26,831 nt of DNA from Candidatus Planktophila sp. (lineage in GTDB: Bacteria > Actinomycetota > Actinomycetes > Nanopelagicales > Nanopelagicaceae): NCBI GenBank assembly GCA_030832135.1, contig JAURJS010000055.1:1-26831 (forward strand), in the 5' to 3' direction. Positions 24,448 through 26,831 of this stretch are shown in pieces. Position numbers and translations under genes: made by a program. Positions within the stretch are counted from its first letter, which is position 1, and every line of letters starts with the position of its first letter. Below the pieces are notes generated by a model. That model was given only the letters and a program-made list of their open reading frames with translations. It did not search any database and was not told the origin of the DNA.

Positions 24448-25029
24448 CTAATCTACTTCGATGATCCGTTCAGATGGTGGCACTCTAATACTTTTCAGAG
24501 CGCTCAGGAAATAGGAGACACCTGTGACAAGGTAGAGACCAATCCCCCAGATGGCGAAGGCCCAACCGAAGATAAATGCGAGAGTTCCCGCCAATGAGTC
24601 ACTCAGCGCGAGCAGCAGGAATGGGAATGCATAGAGGAGATTAAAGGTCGCGGCTTTGCCGAGATAGGTGACCTTTAAAGGTGGCAGGCCATTGCGCGTT
24701 AAGGCGATAGTGACTCCACCGAGGAGAAGATCTCGCGCCAGGAGAAGTGCTATCACCCAGAGCGGCAGAGCATCGCGTAGGTAGAGAACGATTAAAGTTG
24801 CGACGATATAGATACGGTCGATCGCCGGATCTGCCAACTCCCCAAAGCGAGAAGTCTGATTCCAGAGGCGAGCCAACTTTCCATCTAGGTAATCGGTAAT
24901 CCCACCGATGGCCAGGACGAGAATCGCCCATCCATCTGCTTTTTCAACGAGTGCGAGCCAGATAAAGAGCGGCACTCCCAGACCACGCAGCGCGGTGAGG
25001 GCATTCGGTATCGTCAGATACTGCCTCAC
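24448..25029 (-). CDS. pgsA: CDP-alcohol phosphatidyltransferase (PgsA-like)
   Basis: A 193-residue integral membrane enzyme of the CDP-alcohol phosphatidyltransferase family. It moves a phosphatidyl group from CDP-diacylglycerol to an alcohol, probably glycerol-3-phosphate to make phosphatidylglycerol phosphate or a related acceptor. The signature D-x2-D-G-x2-A-R-x8-G-x3-D-x3-D is complete in [13 protein letters not shown]...[12 protein letters not shown] (about 40-70). About five hydrophobic segments follow. GTG at 25029 overlaps the der stop by 4 bases. In Mycobacterium tuberculosis the equivalent pgsA2 is followed by three genes (two DUF881, one small DUF1290) before gcvH; here they are missing. 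Confidence 0.88.
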   Translation of the reverse strand: MRQYLTIPNALTALRGLGVPLFIWLALVEKADGWAILVLAIGGITDYLDGKLARLWNQTSRFGELADPAIDRIYIVATLIVLYLRDALPLWVIALLLARDLLLGGVTIALTRNGLPPLKVTYLGKAATFNLLYAFPFLLLALSDSLAGTLAFIFGWAFAIWGIGLYLVTGVSYFLSALKSIRVPPSERIIEVD

Positions 25030-26831
25030 TCCTTATCGCGCTCCTTGACTCGAATTGCAACCTGAACCGGGGTTCCAGGGAAGCCAAACTCTTCACGGAG
25101 GCGACGCTCAATAAAGCGACGATATGAGGCTTCAATCCAGCCTGATGAGAAGACGACAAACTTAGGTGGAGCGATACCCGCCTGCGTTGCGTAGTAGACC
25201 TTAGGCTGCTTACCGCCACGGACAGGTGGTGGGGTTGCGCCGATAAGTGCACCGAGGAATGAGTTGAGCTTTGAGGTAGGAACGCGCTTCTCCCATGAGG
25301 AGAGGGCGGTGCGAAGAGCTGGCGCCAAACGATCTCGGTGCCAACCGGTCTTTGCTGCCACATTAACTCGCTGGACCCATTCGATATGGCCGAGATGTCG
25401 GTCGAGCTCCTTCTCCAACTGCTCTCTACGATCTTCATCGACGAGATCCCACTTATTCAAGACCAGAACCATCGCTTTACCAGAATCCTCCACCATCGAG
25501 ATGATGCGAAGATCCTGCTCAGAAATCGGAACTGATGCATCGAGAACAAGAGCCACACATTCAGAACGTTCTAGCGCTGTCTGTGTTCGAAGCGTTGCGT
25601 AATAATCTGTTCCACTTGCCTGATTTGCACGCTTCTTAATTCCAGCTGTATCAACAAAACGCCAAACCTGGCCACCGATTTCAATCAAAGAGTCAACTGG
25701 GTCACGCGTTGTACCAGCTACATCATCAACGATAGATCTATTTTCGCCAGCGAGGGCGTTGAGAAGACTTGATTTACCGACGTTTGGTCGACCAATCAAC
25801 GCAATGCGACGATACCCATCTTGTGTCTGCGCTCGTCCTACTTCAGGCAGAGAGTTAACGATGGCATCAAGCAAATCTCCAGAACCTCGGCCATGCAGAC
25901 CAGAGACAAAGTGCGGTTGACCTAATCCAAGATTCCAAAGAGCGTGCGCATCAGACTCATCATTATCACCATCAACTTTATTTGCAATCAAAATTGTCGG
26001 TTTCTTTGCCTTACGAAGCTCTTGAACCATCACATCATCTTCATCGAGTGCACCCACTTGTGCATCGACAACAAATGCCAAGATATCTGCCTCCTCCATA
26101 GCAAGTTCAGCGCCAGCAGATATCGCAACAGAGATTCCATCGGGACGAGATTCCCATCCTCCGGTATCCATCACGATGAAGCGACGCCCGCCCCACTCGC
26201 ATTCATATTGAACGCGATCACGAGTCACTCCTGGCGTGTCTTCAACGATTGCTTCACGACGTCCAATAAATCGATTGATCAAAGTTGATTTACCAACGTT
26301 AGGGCGGCCAAGAATTGCAACAATCGGCAGACCCAGAAGTGAGCGCTCGACGAGCAACTCCCACACTCGTTCAATCGTCTCTGCTAAATCCAGTTCAGTG
26401 CTATCTATATGAACAGCATCAGAAGCCATTGATAATGGGCTTGTTTTCCGGGTGGAATCAAGCTCATCACGGGAGGTTAGTGAGTCAGCAACAATCTCAG
26501 TTGAGATAGTTGCATCATTGATCTCACTTTCACGGCGAGAAGTTCGCGCATCAATATCTGCTGTTAAATAAACCTTGAGCGCTGCATCAGGGCAGACAAC
26601 AGTTCCGATATCGCGACCTTCTACAACGATTCCTCGCTCAGCTTTGTCAATTATAGATCGCTGCAAGAGAAGCAGCTCTGCGCGGATTTCAGGATTTGCA
26701 GCGATGATTGAAACCTTATTTGTGACATTGAGCGTGCGAATATCCTCAGAGATATTGCGCTCGCCTAAAAATATTTCAGGTTTCTTCGGATCAGCATGGA
26801 AAGAGATTCGGTTTAATTTCAGAGCCGCGAG
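25026..26831 (-). CDS. cmk-der: Bifunctional cytidylate kinase / GTPase Der (5' end beyond the window)
   Basis: 601 residues are visible, reading in without a stop from the right edge. The first roughly 165 are the C-terminal two thirds of (d)CMP kinase, with [21 protein letters not shown] and [14 protein letters not shown]. After VERSLLG comes Der (EngA), a double GTPase for assembly of the 50S ribosomal subunit. Domain 1 has GRPNVGKST (175-183), [13 protein letters not shown] and NKVD. Domain 2 has [22 protein letters not shown] and NKWD. The KH-like C-terminus includes [16 protein letters not shown]. The P-loop of the kinase lies outside the window. The fusion is known in several actinobacteria. 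pgsA overlaps its stop (GTGA). An internal TTG at 26666 is not the start. Confidence 0.95.
   Translation of the reverse strand, partial: LAALKLNRISFHADPKKPEIFLGERNISEDIRTLNVTNKVSIIAANPEIRAELLLLQRSIIDKAERGIVVEGRDIGTVVCPDAALKVYLTADIDARTSRRESEINDATISTEIVADSLTSRDELDSTRKTSPLSMASDAVHIDSTELDLAETIERVWELLVERSLLGLPIVAILGRPNVGKSTLINRFIGRREAIVEDTPGVTRDRVQYECEWGGRRFIVMDTGGWESRPDGISVAISAGAELAMEEADILAFVVDAQVGALDEDDVMVQELRKAKKPTILIANKVDGDNDESDAHALWNLGLGQPHFVSGLHGRGSGDLLDAIVNSLPEVGRAQTQDGYRRIALIGRPNVGKSSLLNALAGENRSIVDDVAGTTRDPVDSLIEIGGQVWRFVDTAGIKKRANQASGTDYYATLRTQTALERSECVALVLDASVPISEQDLRIISMVEDSGKAMVLVLNKWDLVDEDRREQLEKELDRHLGHIEWVQRVNVAAKTGWHRDRLAPALRTALSSWEKRVPTSKLNSFLGALIGATPPPVRGGKQPKVYYATQAGIAPPKFVVFSSGWIEASYRRFIERRLREEFGFPGTPVQVAIRVKERDKE

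Noticed and set aside
1..26831. Mobile elements, CRISPR arrays, phage genes, tRNA or rRNA genes, biosynthetic or defence islands
   Set aside because: Nearly all bases are assigned to conserved housekeeping families, gaps are under about 140 bases, and no spaced direct repeats, transposase or integrase motifs, or cloverleaf structures were noticed.

Overview
The window is ordinary-looking chromosomal core of an actinobacterium. Several markers say so: mycothiol ligase MshC, the PafB/PafC pair, a DUF3090 + SCO1664-family pair, a Ppm1-type dolichol/polyprenol-phosphate mannosyltransferase, GarA, FtsR-like MerR regulators and a Cmk-Der fusion. By eye the base composition is about half G+C, low for the phylum. 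Genes are packed with ATGA-type overlaps and no gap exceeds about 140 bases. Together this suggests a small, streamlined actinobacterium, for example a freshwater planktonic Nanopelagicales/acI-like lineage. The lineage is inference; the phylum is secure. I see no prophage, IS element, CRISPR array, tRNA or rRNA.

Layout. The left edge holds 17 codons of a minus-strand aldo/keto reductase. Next, on the plus strand, come histidine phosphatase, DUF3090, SCO1664-family protein and mshC. A minus-strand PAC2-family gene converges on mshC and diverges from metH. metH converges on a minus-strand RecB-family nuclease, which diverges from trmI. From trmI a continuous plus-strand run follows: trmI-pafB-pafC-tatA-tatC-lipid kinase-helY-like helicase-5'-3' exonuclease-lnt-ppm1. 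The right third is on the minus strand. Read in transcription order it is cmk-der, pgsA, gcvH, garA, ftsR-like merR, DUF151 nuclease, a second merR, gcvP. From memory, both halves follow the order of the corresponding Mycobacterium tuberculosis regions (about Rv2135c-Rv2090, and Rv1822-Rv1832), with genes missing.

The most notable point is an absence. Between trmI and pafB, where many actinobacteria carry the Pup-proteasome genes (arc/mpa, dop, pup, prcB, prcA, pafA), there is nothing: trmI and pafB overlap by 17 bases. PafBC, and a PAC2-family protein, remain. This fits PafBC's proteasome-independent role in the DNA-damage response.

A second pattern lies in the short gaps. Five genes (aldo/keto reductase, mshC, metH, the RecB-family gene, trmI) have a TANNNT -10-like hexamer exactly 6-7 bases before the chosen start codon and no clear Shine-Dalgarno. 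This is the expected arrangement for leaderless mRNAs. Other signals are a well-formed -35/-10 pair before garA, a hairpin overlapping the gcvP ribosome-binding site, a cluster of inverted repeats before the second merR gene, and a 10-bp perfect hairpin between pgsA and gcvH. I found no convincing new multi-gene system.
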